From Candidatus Methanoplasma termitum (lineage in GTDB: Archaea; Thermoplasmatota; Thermoplasmata; Methanomassiliicoccales; Methanomethylophilaceae), in contig NZ_CP010070.1 of the NCBI RefSeq assembly GCF_000800805.1, forward strand, positions 868,001 to 932,000: a stretch of 64,000 nucleotides of DNA, read 5' to 3'. The position numbers and the translations under genes are program-made. The notes under the pieces are model-generated. The model was not told the DNA's origin. It made no database searches and saw only the letters and a list, made by a program, of their open reading frames with translations. Shown here piece by piece: positions 33,358 to 42,481 of this stretch; within the stretch, counting starts at the first letter, position 1; every line of letters starts with the position of its first letter.

Positions 33358-34506
33358 TTATTCCGTCAGCAGGTTATCGAAGTATCCCTGTATCAGGATG
33401 ACCGGCGTTCCTTTGTCGCCGCTTCCGCTTACCAGATCGGACAGGCTTCCCAACAGGTCGGTGTACTGCCTCGGCGTGGTCCCTAAAGCAATGGTGCCTC
33501 TGTCCTTATGCTCCTCGGCCCTCACAAGCGCAGCCCTTTTATCTTTTTTGTCTTTTTCGTCCGCAACGATGTTCTTTAGCTTGACCTCGTTCGGCGAGCC
33601 TTCCAATCCTTTTGTATATCCTGGAGATACGACAGGGTCTGCCAACTCCCATATCCCGCACTGCGGATCTTTGAAAGCACCGTCCGCATAGACCATGACA
33701 TGCGGCCTTACTTTTGTTCTCTTAAAGAATTCATCCTGAACTTTGCGCACGAAAATGTCGCAATCCCTCGGGAACAGCTTGATCCTGTCGTGGCCGTACA
33801 TGTTCGACCCCAAGATGCCGTATTTCTCGTTGTAACCGTGCTGACTGCTTGGATCGTTAAGAATTTCTGCCTGGGTCAAGACCTTCTTCGCGCCGCTCTT
33901 CAGCAGATATTCCTTTGTCCTTTCCCTGTTGTGTATATCGGCGACCACGACCTTGTCGGTGTGCTTCAATATCATCGCGGGATCCCTGCTCAAAATGACC
34001 TCGATGTTATCGTTGATGCTCTCATACAGCTGAATGTAATCTATTCCCGTGAATTCATGAACGTACTCGCCGTATCTCTTTCTGAACTCTTTGCCGGTAT
34101 ATTCGGACTGACCGCTGTCGATAGAATAGGGGTTCCATCTCTTCAGGTCCATTATCGGATTTCCGACCTCATCCTGAGGATAGTTCAAAAGAACGGTTAT
34201 CTTCTTCGCTCCCTTCGCGATCCCTCTGAGCAGTTGGGAGAACCTGTTCCTTGACAATATTGGGAATACAACGCCTATGTGCTGGCCTTTGCCGAATTTC
34301 GATTCGATGTCTTTTGCGATCTGATCGATCGGGGCAAAGTTCCCCTGCGATACCGCCACAATGCTTTCCGTGACAGCGACAACGTCGCTCTCTTTTATTT
34401 CGCTGACACCGAGAACGTTGGACACTACAAGATCTACAAGGTCATCTCCCTGTGAAATGAAAGGCAGTCTTATTCCTGTGACGACAGTACCGGTTTTTCT
34501 TGTCAT
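33358..34506 (-). CDS. Coenzyme F420 gamma-glutamyl ligase (CofE)-like protein
   Basis: The N-terminus (GIRLPFISQGDDLVDLVVSN, SDVVAVTESIVAVSQG) matches the CofE fold that adds glutamate to F420. The protein is 382 residues, longer than typical CofE (~250), with a distinct middle (VVVADIHNRERTKEYLLKSG) and the block YADGAFKDPQCGIWELADP. A basic linker and SGDKGTPVILIQGYFDN end follow. It may be a paralogue with a modified substrate. It is transcribed away from the uspA gene. Confidence 0.75.
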   Translation of the reverse strand: MTRKTGTVVTGIRLPFISQGDDLVDLVVSNVLGVSEIKESDVVAVTESIVAVSQGNFAPIDQIAKDIESKFGKGQHIGVVFPILSRNRFSQLLRGIAKGAKKITVLLNYPQDEVGNPIMDLKRWNPYSIDSGQSEYTGKEFRKRYGEYVHEFTGIDYIQLYESINDNIEVILSRDPAMILKHTDKVVVADIHNRERTKEYLLKSGAKKVLTQAEILNDPSSQHGYNEKYGILGSNMYGHDRIKLFPRDCDIFVRKVQDEFFKRTKVRPHVMVYADGAFKDPQCGIWELADPVVSPGYTKGLEGSPNEVKLKNIVADEKDKKDKRAALVRAEEHKDRGTIALGTTPRQYTDLLGSLSDLVSGSGDKGTPVILIQGYFDNLLTE

Positions 34507-34637
34507 GGTAGAGATTTACTTGTATGGTAAGGATTAGTAATAAAACCTTTGTGGGATGCACACAGAAGCACACTTTTTCACGGGCGATCGGGACTGCGCC
34601 CGACTATGTGCTTTATAATTCAATTGCCGATTATAAT

Positions 34638-35024
34638 ATGATGAGAACATTGTTGGCATATGACGGCAGGCAACAAAGAGTTTTAGACTATGCTATAGAC
34701 CACGCTCTTGCCTATAAAAGCACCCTTTTCATAATATCGGCTCTGGCCACGAAGAATGCCACAGAAATAGATGCGGGGCTCCCTAAGCTTAAAGGATCCC
34801 TCGAAGCGGCAAAACAGCGTGCGTTAGATAAAGGAGTCGATGTTCACATCATGACGGGAGCGGGGGATCCGGCGACAGAGATAGTCGCTGCCGCAGAACG
34901 GATCGGAGCGGATACCATAATTGTCGGCCACCGAGATAAGACCGTGCTTGACCGCGTGGTTTTGGGAAGTATCTCCGAGAACGTGCTGCGCAACGCCCGC
35001 TGCACTGTCATTTTTGTTCTGTAA
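34638..35024 (+). CDS. Universal stress protein (UspA family)
   Basis: The start is ATG 34638 or 34641 (MRTLLAYDG); the longer frame from 34524 has no family similarity. Family marks are LLAYDGRQQRVLDYAIDHA, GDPATEIVAAAERIGADTIIVG and the nucleotide-binding GHRDKTVLDRVVLGSISENVL ending in CTVIFVL. It is 128 residues and complete. Its 3' end overlaps the convergent hydrogenase-like small subunit gene by 17 nt. Confidence 0.9.
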   Translation: MMRTLLAYDGRQQRVLDYAIDHALAYKSTLFIISALATKNATEIDAGLPKLKGSLEAAKQRALDKGVDVHIMTGAGDPATEIVAAAERIGADTIIVGHRDKTVLDRVVLGSISENVLRNARCTVIFVL

Positions 35025-35772
35025 GACCAAAGGCAGTAAGCATCGCACGAATGAGCCTGTCCGGGGCCGGTGGACATCCGGGGACATACATGTCAACATC
35101 GACCGTACCGCCGATACCCTCGCCTACTACCTCTCCTTTTGAGAATAACCCGCCTGAGATCGCGCAAGTGCCCATCGCTATGATCACTTTCGGCTCCGGC
35201 GTAGCTGCCGCCGCCTTCATCAATGCATCATACATGTTCTTTGTCAGCGGCCCCGTTATCAGCAGCACGTCGGCGTGCCTCGGCGATGCTACGATCTTTA
35301 TGCCGAACCTTTCTGAGTCATAGAACTGATTGGACAGAGCGTTCACCTCCACTTCGCATCCGTTGCAGGACCCCGTGTCAACTTCTCTGATAAATACAGA
35401 CCTCCCGACGGCCTTCAGTTTCTTTGCGTCTAAGGTATCCTTGTTCTTCACCGGAGGTGTGTTCTTTGTGAATATCAGGCCTTCTCTCGAAACGGCATAA
35501 TCCGGTGCATCGACGGGAGATATAGCTTCCTTTGTGCATGCCCTCCTACAATCCCAACAGAACAGGCATTTGCCGAGATCTATTGTCCATTCGCCGCTCG
35601 TATCTATCGCATTCGACGGGCAGACCTTCGAACAGACCCCGCATTCATCGCATTCCACTCCCGCAAGCGGCATCTTTTGCGCTCTGCCGAATATCACATC
35701 GATGCTTTCCGTCGGAGCCCTGTTCTGTGTGACGATATTTTTAAGCGCTTCTTGTAACAATCTTCTTTTCAT
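35008..35772 (-). CDS. Hydrogenase-like small subunit fused to dicluster ferredoxin (HyfH+HyfI/NuoI+NuoB-like)
   Basis: Residues ~35-90 hold two 4Fe-4S motifs, CDECGVCSKVCPSNAI and CLFCWDCRRACTKEAI. Residues ~130-254 are a NuoB-like domain with SCNGCEVEV, GTCAISGG and VPGCPPAP, giving the four ligands of the proximal cluster. In Hyf/Hyc complexes these two parts are usually separate genes, so this is a fusion. It is the last gene of the six-gene complex and lies 9 nt after the large subunit. Confidence 0.88.
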   Translation of the reverse strand: MKRRLLQEALKNIVTQNRAPTESIDVIFGRAQKMPLAGVECDECGVCSKVCPSNAIDTSGEWTIDLGKCLFCWDCRRACTKEAISPVDAPDYAVSREGLIFTKNTPPVKNKDTLDAKKLKAVGRSVFIREVDTGSCNGCEVEVNALSNQFYDSERFGIKIVASPRHADVLLITGPLTKNMYDALMKAAAATPEPKVIIAMGTCAISGGLFSKGEVVGEGIGGTVDVDMYVPGCPPAPDRLIRAMLTAFGLTEQK

Positions 35773-35781
35773 TTCATCACC

Positions 35782-37251
35782 TCACAGGTCATTTCCGCTG
35801 TATGACAGGTCGAAGCTCTTGTTGATCAGCGGAAAATCCGGCACTATGTTGCCTAAGACCGCAAGCTCCAACGCCGGCCAGTTGGGGAACGAAGCGTCCT
35901 TTATCTTATATCTCCATATCTTCCCGTCGACGATATGCACGCAGTGGATCGATTCTCCGCGGGGAGACTCCACCGCTCCGATCGAGAATCCGTCCTTGAT
36001 CTTTATTTTGCTTGAGATCGGCCCGTCCTCGATATTGTCCAGACACTGCATGATTATGCTTATCGCCTCCGATATCTCGCTGGTCTTGACCCTGAATCTC
36101 GCATACACATCCCCTCTGGTATGTGTGGCCACTTTCATACCGATCCTGTCATAAACCTCATATGGGTGGCTCTTTCTGACGTCGTACTCTATCCCGCTCC
36201 CTCTTGCGATCGGCCCGACGGCTCTCAGTTCGACGGCGTCATGCGAGTTCAGTACGCCTGTCGTTTCGGCACGGTCCATGAACGAAGCGGATGATGTGGC
36301 CATGTCGAAGAAATCATCGACATCGAGTTTCATACGCATCAGTTCCTTCTCGATCAGGCTTGCCTTCTCTTCATCGATATCTACGCATACTCCGCCTAGA
36401 CACAGGGTCCCCCAGAGCAGCCTGTGTCCGGTTATTCTTTCATTAAGGCGATGCATGCGTTCTTTCAGCATATACCCCTTTGCCGCGGGCACCGAGAGTG
36501 CGGTATCCAACACTATACCGCTGATGCCTCCGAACAGATTGTGTATCCTCTCCAGCTCCGCATAGATCGTGCGGATGTATCTCGCCCTCAACGGTATCTC
36601 GGCATCCCCTTCCATCGCCTGCAGGTACGCCAGGGAGTGTGCTATCGCATTGTCCCCGGATATCCTCTCTATGAGTCTGGTCATATCTTTGTTAGCGGGC
36701 ACTTCCAGCATCTTCTCGATACCTCTGTGCGAATATCCGAGATAGGTACGCATCGTCAGTATCGGTTCGCCTGCGACGCTGAATCTGAAGTGCCCGGGCC
36801 CTATGACCCCTGCATGTATCGGCCCTACCGGTATCTCGAATAGCCCTTCGCCCTTTATCACATTGCGCGGGATGGGAGTCGAACGTATACCGGTCGGCTC
36901 TTTCGCGCCCTTTTGCAAAGGATATGCTCCTTCCTGAATGCTCCTGAGTTTCAGAGGGCGCATGTCTTGATTACCCAGCGGGACCACGTTGCTCATCTCG
37001 AACATCTCCCTCTCATATATTCCGGCTGCGGGGAATTCATCCGATAATGATGTGTAACTGTTCTCTTTCAGCACAGAGGTCAGCCTCGTGACCTCGTCCT
37101 GCGACACCAATATCGTCTCCAACGTCCTTTCGAACTCTTCGGAACCCTCTTTGACATACATGCACGCTATGCCGAACCCAAGCTCCGTGTGGAACCTCAC
37201 ATAATCTTTCAGATCCTCTATCGACGCTTCGATCTCGCGTGTGATCCTCAC
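35782..37251 (-). CDS. Hydrogenase-like large subunit lacking all Ni-Fe ligands (HyfG/NuoCD-like, Ehr type)
   Basis: A NuoC-like N-terminus (~100 residues) is fused to a NuoD/HyfG-like domain (IPVGPIHAGVIGPGHFRF, YLGYSHRGIEKML). In [NiFe] hydrogenases the next motif is RxCGxC; here it is RISGDNAIAH (residues 196-205), with Ser and Asn for both Cys. The C-terminal DPCxxC is DLSYSG (residues 481-486). Hydrogen chemistry is therefore not possible by the known mechanism. This matches energy-converting hydrogenase-related (Ehr) proteins. It overlaps the ND4-like gene by 4 nt. Confidence 0.9.
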   Translation of the reverse strand: MRITREIEASIEDLKDYVRFHTELGFGIACMYVKEGSEEFERTLETILVSQDEVTRLTSVLKENSYTSLSDEFPAAGIYEREMFEMSNVVPLGNQDMRPLKLRSIQEGAYPLQKGAKEPTGIRSTPIPRNVIKGEGLFEIPVGPIHAGVIGPGHFRFSVAGEPILTMRTYLGYSHRGIEKMLEVPANKDMTRLIERISGDNAIAHSLAYLQAMEGDAEIPLRARYIRTIYAELERIHNLFGGISGIVLDTALSVPAAKGYMLKERMHRLNERITGHRLLWGTLCLGGVCVDIDEEKASLIEKELMRMKLDVDDFFDMATSSASFMDRAETTGVLNSHDAVELRAVGPIARGSGIEYDVRKSHPYEVYDRIGMKVATHTRGDVYARFRVKTSEISEAISIIMQCLDNIEDGPISSKIKIKDGFSIGAVESPRGESIHCVHIVDGKIWRYKIKDASFPNWPALELAVLGNIVPDFPLINKSFDLSYSGNDL

Positions 37252-38714
37252 AATATACCTCCCGTGACCGCATCGGCTATCGATTCCAATGCATCTCTCA
37301 TTTGTTCCGGCATGAATAGTCCCAGAAGGATTATCGCAAGCAGCAACAGCACCATGGGAAGTGCGCGTGAAATGCCTTTCAGTTCCTTTACTTCTTTTTT
37401 CGTATCGCCGCTGAGCATCGGAAGCACGTTCCTCAGGAATCCTGCGAATACCACTATGATCAGCACCACCATTACCGCTGCCACAATGTACATACCGTCG
37501 CTGAACGCTCCGGCCAATATGGATATCTCTCCTATGAACACAGCGAATGGCGGGACGCCCAAAATGGCAAGAGTGCCTGCGGTCATCATGAAGGCCGTGA
37601 ACGGCATCTTTTCCCTGAGGCCTTTTATGTCAGCCATATTCGACGTGCCGTATCCCTGTATCACGTTGCCTGCCGCAAAGAAAACGAATGTTTTTGTCAA
37701 AGAATGAGCGATGACATGGAACAATGCTCCGAAAACAGCCAGCGGAGTGCCTATCCCGAATCCGATCATCATTATCCCCATGTGCTCTATGGTGGAATAA
37801 GCCAGCATACGCTTGATGTCCTTCGATATCAGTATGAACGCCGCGGCCACCGCCATTGATATCAGACCGAAGCCTATCATCAGGCTTGACGAGAATCCGG
37901 GAACCGCGACATTCAATATCATCTGGAACCTCAGTATCGTATACATTGCACAGTTAAGCAGTACAGCAGATAGCATAGCGCTGATAGGCGTCGGGGACTG
38001 GCTGTGTGCATCGGGGAGCCATGTGTGCATCGGCACCAGCCCCATCTTGGTCCCGAAGCCGACCAGTACAAAAACGAACGCTATCTTGAGCAGGGACGGG
38101 TCGAGGTCCGATGCCACGCTGTAGAGGATCGGCCAGTTCAGCGCGCCGGGATCATTCCCCAATACAGCCATCGACGAAGCGTAGATGAGGATTATCCCCA
38201 TTAGTGCCAGAGTGATGCCCACGGAGCATATCATAAGGTATTTCCATGCCGCTTCCGTGGAGGATTCCTTCCTGTAGAAACCGACAAGGAACGCCGAGAC
38301 CAGAGTGGTCGCTTCTATTGCGATCCACATAATGCCGAACGAGCTGACCACACACACGGTCAGCATAACCGCCACGAAAGTGTGGAAAAGGACCGAATAT
38401 ATTCGTTCATCCTTGGATGTTATCCTGCCTTCGTCCTTGTCCAACTTGATGTATCCGGCGGAATAGATGGATGCCATGAAGCCCACCAATGCGATCAATA
38501 TCAGGAACAATGCAGAGAGCCCGTCCACATACCACATGCTGTACTCTGTCGTCTTGCCGGTGAACGCATCGATGCACATCGGGACCGAGGCAACAAGCAA
38601 CGCCAGCGATCCGATTATGGATACCATGGATCTTGTCCTTGCCCACGGGATCGCTGCGCACACCAATGCTGTGGCCACCGGGATCGCAAGAATGATCTCT
38701 ACCGTCAGGCTCAA
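37248..38714 (-). CDS. Membrane proton/ion-pump subunit (HyfF/NuoN-like)
   Basis: A 488-residue polytopic protein with about 14 hydrophobic helices. The central antiporter-type region has FGTKMGLVPMHTWLPDAHSQ and ISAMLSAVLLNCAMY, then RMLAYSTIEHMGIMMIG and IAHSLTKTFVFFAAG, all typical of ND2/4/5-family subunits that translocate H+ or Na+. WIAIEATTLVSAFLVGFY contains the conserved transmembrane Glu. It overlaps both neighbours by 4 nt. Confidence 0.92.
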   Translation of the reverse strand: MSLTVEIILAIPVATALVCAAIPWARTRSMVSIIGSLALLVASVPMCIDAFTGKTTEYSMWYVDGLSALFLILIALVGFMASIYSAGYIKLDKDEGRITSKDERIYSVLFHTFVAVMLTVCVVSSFGIMWIAIEATTLVSAFLVGFYRKESSTEAAWKYLMICSVGITLALMGIILIYASSMAVLGNDPGALNWPILYSVASDLDPSLLKIAFVFVLVGFGTKMGLVPMHTWLPDAHSQSPTPISAMLSAVLLNCAMYTILRFQMILNVAVPGFSSSLMIGFGLISMAVAAAFILISKDIKRMLAYSTIEHMGIMMIGFGIGTPLAVFGALFHVIAHSLTKTFVFFAAGNVIQGYGTSNMADIKGLREKMPFTAFMMTAGTLAILGVPPFAVFIGEISILAGAFSDGMYIVAAVMVVLIIVVFAGFLRNVLPMLSGDTKKEVKELKGISRALPMVLLLLAIILLGLFMPEQMRDALESIADAVTGGIL

Positions 38715-39376
38715 TCTTTCAACCTCCTCATGAATCCCGTGTCAATGGAGTTGAATGTCTGGCTAATGCGGAACATGAAAATGCCCACTATCACCGCGAC
38801 CATGAGCACGTCGAAGAATATCCCTATCTCCACGAGCAGCGGCATGCCGTATGAGATCGATAGGGCACCGAGGAACAGCCCGTTCTCCATCATCAGCAGG
38901 CCTATCGCTTCCGTTATCGCCTTGCGTCTGGTCACCATCATGAACAATCCTATCAGTATCACTGACAAAGATATCGCAAAACAGTTCTTGGTTATCGTAT
39001 CGAATGGTTCCGAAATGGGTGCGGAAATGAAATAAGATATCAGTATAAGACATGCGGATATCAGCAGGGATGTGGGTATGCCTATCGAGGAATCCACTTC
39101 TCTTCCCGACTTTATCCTTTGCGAGGCGTATTTGAGGAACCAAGGTATGAGTATGACCTTTACGACGAGGGTTATCCCTCCGACGATGAAGATATTCGTG
39201 TGGCCCGTGCTTATTCCGATTACGACCGCCAGCGCCACAAGGAAAAGCGATTGCGCGGCAAATGCATTCATCAGCTGATTCATCCTTGTGGTGGACATTG
39301 CCAGCAAAGAAAGCAGCAGCATCCCTACCGCGCAGATGTCTATCAGGTTTTGAGTCAGTGTCGTTTCCATTTTCAT
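38711..39376 (-). CDS. Membrane subunit (HyfE-like)
   Basis: 221 residues with about six to seven transmembrane helices. IMMVTRRKAITEAIGLLMMENGLFLGAL resembles the HyfE/NuoK-related family (conserved ...NGL motif), and LVEIGIFFDVLMVAVIVGIFMFRI follows. In Hyf-type complexes this subunit sits between the pump modules. It overlaps the HyfF-like gene by 4 nt and follows the HyfC-like gene by 3 nt. Confidence 0.85.
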   Translation of the reverse strand: MKMETTLTQNLIDICAVGMLLLSLLAMSTTRMNQLMNAFAAQSLFLVALAVVIGISTGHTNIFIVGGITLVVKVILIPWFLKYASQRIKSGREVDSSIGIPTSLLISACLILISYFISAPISEPFDTITKNCFAISLSVILIGLFMMVTRRKAITEAIGLLMMENGLFLGALSISYGMPLLVEIGIFFDVLMVAVIVGIFMFRISQTFNSIDTGFMRRLKD

Positions 39377-39379
39377 ACC

Positions 39380-40321
39380 TCACAGAATGTACAGCGATAT
39401 CAACGCCAGAAGGGACAATACGAATGATGCGGTCAACAGGTTAGGCAGGCGGAACAGTCTGAATTTAGCTATGTACGATTCGATGACCGCAATAATAACA
39501 ACGATTATCAGCAGTTTGGCCATTATTGCGGCGAACCCTATTATCAGCGACATTACATCGGCGTCGGTCGCTATTCCCCATGGAAAGAACATCGATCCCA
39601 GTATGCTCATGAATATCGTGAGCCTCAGCATGGAAGAGAATTCCATGAGGCCGAGACCGCGGCCGGAATACTCTAAGAGCATCCCTTCATGCACCATCGT
39701 CAGTTCCAGATGTGTTGCGGGGTTATCGAATGGGATGCGGGCGTTCTCCGCCATGAGCGTTATGAAGAAAGAGGATGTTGCAAGTATCAGCGTGGGGGTC
39801 AGCGCTGCGATCCCCATATCGATTATGGCGGGGGGTATGTCGCCTATCGCCGTGCCCGCTTTGGTAAGACCGGCCAATGCCATCACCGACAACAATAAGG
39901 CCGGTTCTATCAGGACGGACATCATCATCTCTCTGCTCGATCCCATCCCTCCGAATACCGACCCTCCCTCCAATCCGCCGAGTACCATCATGAAACGATA
40001 CATAGTGAATATGTAGACCATGGCGATGAGATCGCCGTAAGGCGCCAGCGTATCCACGAACATGAAGGGGATCATCAACGCAAGCAAGAGCATGCTGCTT
40101 AGACACACATATGGGACCGCACGGAACAGCCAAGTCGAATGCCTTGAGACGACCTCGTCCTTTTTGAACAATTTGATAAGGTCGCGATACGGCTGGAAAA
40201 CGCTGTTCCCTTTCCTGTGCTGCATGTATGCCTTGAGCTTTCTTATTATCCCGGTAAGCAGCGGCGAGATCAATATCATTATAACTGCCTGAAGGGCCGA
40301 GAAAATGATATCCTGGATCAC
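39380..40321 (-). CDS. Membrane anchor subunit (HyfC/HycD/NuoH-like)
   Basis: A 313-residue polytopic protein of the ND1 family: LTGIIRKLKAYMQHRKGNSVFQPYRDLIKLF in the first loop, then ARIPFDNPATHLELTMVHEGMLLEYSGRGL, the region that contacts the hydrophilic arm in complex I and group 4 hydrogenases. It is expected to dock the large and small subunits. It overlaps the ND5-like gene by 4 nt. Confidence 0.93.
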   Translation of the reverse strand: MIQDIIFSALQAVIMILISPLLTGIIRKLKAYMQHRKGNSVFQPYRDLIKLFKKDEVVSRHSTWLFRAVPYVCLSSMLLLALMIPFMFVDTLAPYGDLIAMVYIFTMYRFMMVLGGLEGGSVFGGMGSSREMMMSVLIEPALLLSVMALAGLTKAGTAIGDIPPAIIDMGIAALTPTLILATSSFFITLMAENARIPFDNPATHLELTMVHEGMLLEYSGRGLGLMEFSSMLRLTIFMSILGSMFFPWGIATDADVMSLIIGFAAIMAKLLIIVVIIAVIESYIAKFRLFRLPNLLTASFVLSLLALISLYIL

Positions 40322-42297
40322 AGCAGCCCCACCACCAGAAGGAGGACCACCAGAGTGATCAATATGTATCCGAGATACGTCTGTACGTTGCCGTTCTGCA
40401 TTCTGCCTATAGTTTTTGCGATCCTTGTCGCATATCTTCCTATTGGCTCATACAGATATGTTACGAACGGTTCCACATAACGTATCGAGAAATTCTTCGA
40501 ATTCGTTTCGTCCTCATCGTCCTGGATATCGATGATGTCCCCGTACAACGGGTGGAACACTTTCACCAGCGGCCCCGTGAACCCTACAGATGAATACTGC
40601 ATATGCTCTTCGAGCCGGGTGCCGCAGTCCCAGGTCTCCTCTTCCCTGACGTCCTTTTTGCGTATTCTCAGGACAAGGTAAACTGCGACTGTTATGCATA
40701 CCAATATGGCGGCCAAGACCGGCAGGTTCAGAGTACCGAGCAACGGTCCGCTGTATTCTTCGGAGAAGGGGGATGATAAGAGATCCCCTACCGCATTTCC
40801 GAGACGCTTCATGATATCGATGGCGAATATCCCCATTACTATGCACAGGCCGGCAAGTGCGGCCATAGGGACGAATGACGTCTTGCCTATCTTCTTGGGA
40901 TTCGCGACAGATTTCGATCTGGGCCTTCCCAAGAATATGAATCCGTAAAGGCGGGCATACGAGACCGCCGCCATCATTCCGCTGATGCCGATGACGGCCA
41001 CTCCGAGAGGGAGTATCAGCTCTATACCGTTCACCCCGGCGACCTCTCCCGCCATGATCGATTGTATCATCATCCACTCGCTTGCGAACCCGTTCAAAGG
41101 AGGTATGGCCGCCATTGACAGGACCGCAATGAGCGCAATGAAAGAGAACACAGGCAGAACATTGGCCAGCCCTCCCATCTTTTCAATAGCTGTCTCACCC
41201 GTGGAATCCTCTACGGTACCGACCGTCATGAAGGCCAGGGCTTTGAAGACCGAATGGTTTATGGTATGGAGCAGCCCCGCGATAAGGACGATCGTCACGA
41301 GATCTATTGATCCTCCCGTCCCGCAAAGCATCGCAAAGGACAGACAAAGCATCACCAATGCCATATTCTCAACGCTTGAGTAAGCCAATATACGTTTGGG
41401 TTCGGTTTGGATAAGGGATTCCAAAGCCCCCCATATCGCAGTCATCGAGGATAACACCATGAGCAGGATCGCAAGAACATACATGTCCTCGCCCACTCCG
41501 AGATATCTGAATATCCCTTTCAGCAATATGAGAACAGCAACGTTGGAGGACACCGTGGAAAGCATGGCAGACGTGTATGTCGGCGCTTTTGCATAAAGAT
41601 CGGACATCCAGACGTGGAATGGGACCAATCCGAGCTTTGTTCCGAACCCCAGGAACAACAGTGCCGCCACAACGCACGACATGAGAGCGCCCATATCTGA
41701 ACCGATACCGTTCCAATCGGACAGAATATCTGTTCCGGCGAACGTGAACATTATCAAAAATGCCGACACGATCATCAGGCCGCCGAAGTGCGTTATGACC
41801 AAGAACTTCCATCTGGCTCCGTCCCCTCTCTTGCTGTATGCCATCAGGAAAGTTGTGAGTGTGATCATCTCCCACGATATCAATAACAAAAGGACATTGT
41901 TCGCACACATTGCAAGTACGCAGGACAAGAACAGTGCGCACATGAGCGCATAATACCCCGATCTGTCGGGTGCAGACCCGGAACGGACCATGTGGAGGAT
42001 GATCATGAAGAATACAACAGAGGAAACGGTGATCATCATCGAGGTGATCCCGTCTATCAGAACAGAGTATGACCCCCATGCGGAGTGTATCGGTAAAGTG
42101 TATTCTATCGTTCCATACCACAAAAACATCGGATATGCCGATATGCCGGCGGCGCAGGATATTAAACAAAATGCGGTCGATGTGTATTTTGCGATCCTAT
42201 GCCGGACAATGCCTATCAGGAGTCCGGCAAAAACAGGCACGAATAAAATTGACAGATAGACCTCAATAAACTGCGAAAACACAACCGGTCTCCTCAT
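40318..42297 (-). CDS. Membrane proton/ion-pump subunit (HyfB/NuoL-like)
   Basis: About 659 residues with roughly 16 hydrophobic helices and the antiporter core: GFGTKLGLVPFHVWMSDLYAKAP, TSAMLSTVSSNVAVLILLKG, RILAYSSVENMALVMLC and HTINHSVFKALAFMTVG. The C-terminal ~100 residues include a soluble loop (EEHMQYSSVGFTGPLVKVF) and a last helix, as in HyfB. I start at ATG 42297; a TTG two codons upstream is open. It heads the six-gene operon, divergent from the EamA gene. Confidence 0.92.
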   Translation of the reverse strand: MRRPVVFSQFIEVYLSILFVPVFAGLLIGIVRHRIAKYTSTAFCLISCAAGISAYPMFLWYGTIEYTLPIHSAWGSYSVLIDGITSMMITVSSVVFFMIILHMVRSGSAPDRSGYYALMCALFLSCVLAMCANNVLLLLISWEMITLTTFLMAYSKRGDGARWKFLVITHFGGLMIVSAFLIMFTFAGTDILSDWNGIGSDMGALMSCVVAALLFLGFGTKLGLVPFHVWMSDLYAKAPTYTSAMLSTVSSNVAVLILLKGIFRYLGVGEDMYVLAILLMVLSSMTAIWGALESLIQTEPKRILAYSSVENMALVMLCLSFAMLCGTGGSIDLVTIVLIAGLLHTINHSVFKALAFMTVGTVEDSTGETAIEKMGGLANVLPVFSFIALIAVLSMAAIPPLNGFASEWMMIQSIMAGEVAGVNGIELILPLGVAVIGISGMMAAVSYARLYGFIFLGRPRSKSVANPKKIGKTSFVPMAALAGLCIVMGIFAIDIMKRLGNAVGDLLSSPFSEEYSGPLLGTLNLPVLAAILVCITVAVYLVLRIRKKDVREEETWDCGTRLEEHMQYSSVGFTGPLVKVFHPLYGDIIDIQDDEDETNSKNFSIRYVEPFVTYLYEPIGRYATRIAKTIGRMQNGNVQTYLGYILITLVVLLLVVGLL

Positions 42298-42481
42298 TTG
42301 CAATATTATAGGTACTTTTCAATTTTACCAATTGACAATCTCTACTGTTTATTAAAGCCTTTTTACAACGAAGTTGCTCTTCAGAAACCTTCAATATTTT
42401 ATTACGATTCAACGGCCCTGCACACAGAGCATAGCAAATACCTTTTAATCCGCTTATCAATAGATAATAAGGAACTCAGCC

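Noticed and set aside
41369-42169. 266-codon minus-strand frame within the ND5-like gene
   Set aside because: It is out of frame with the ND5-like subunit and has an implausible Arg/His-rich composition.
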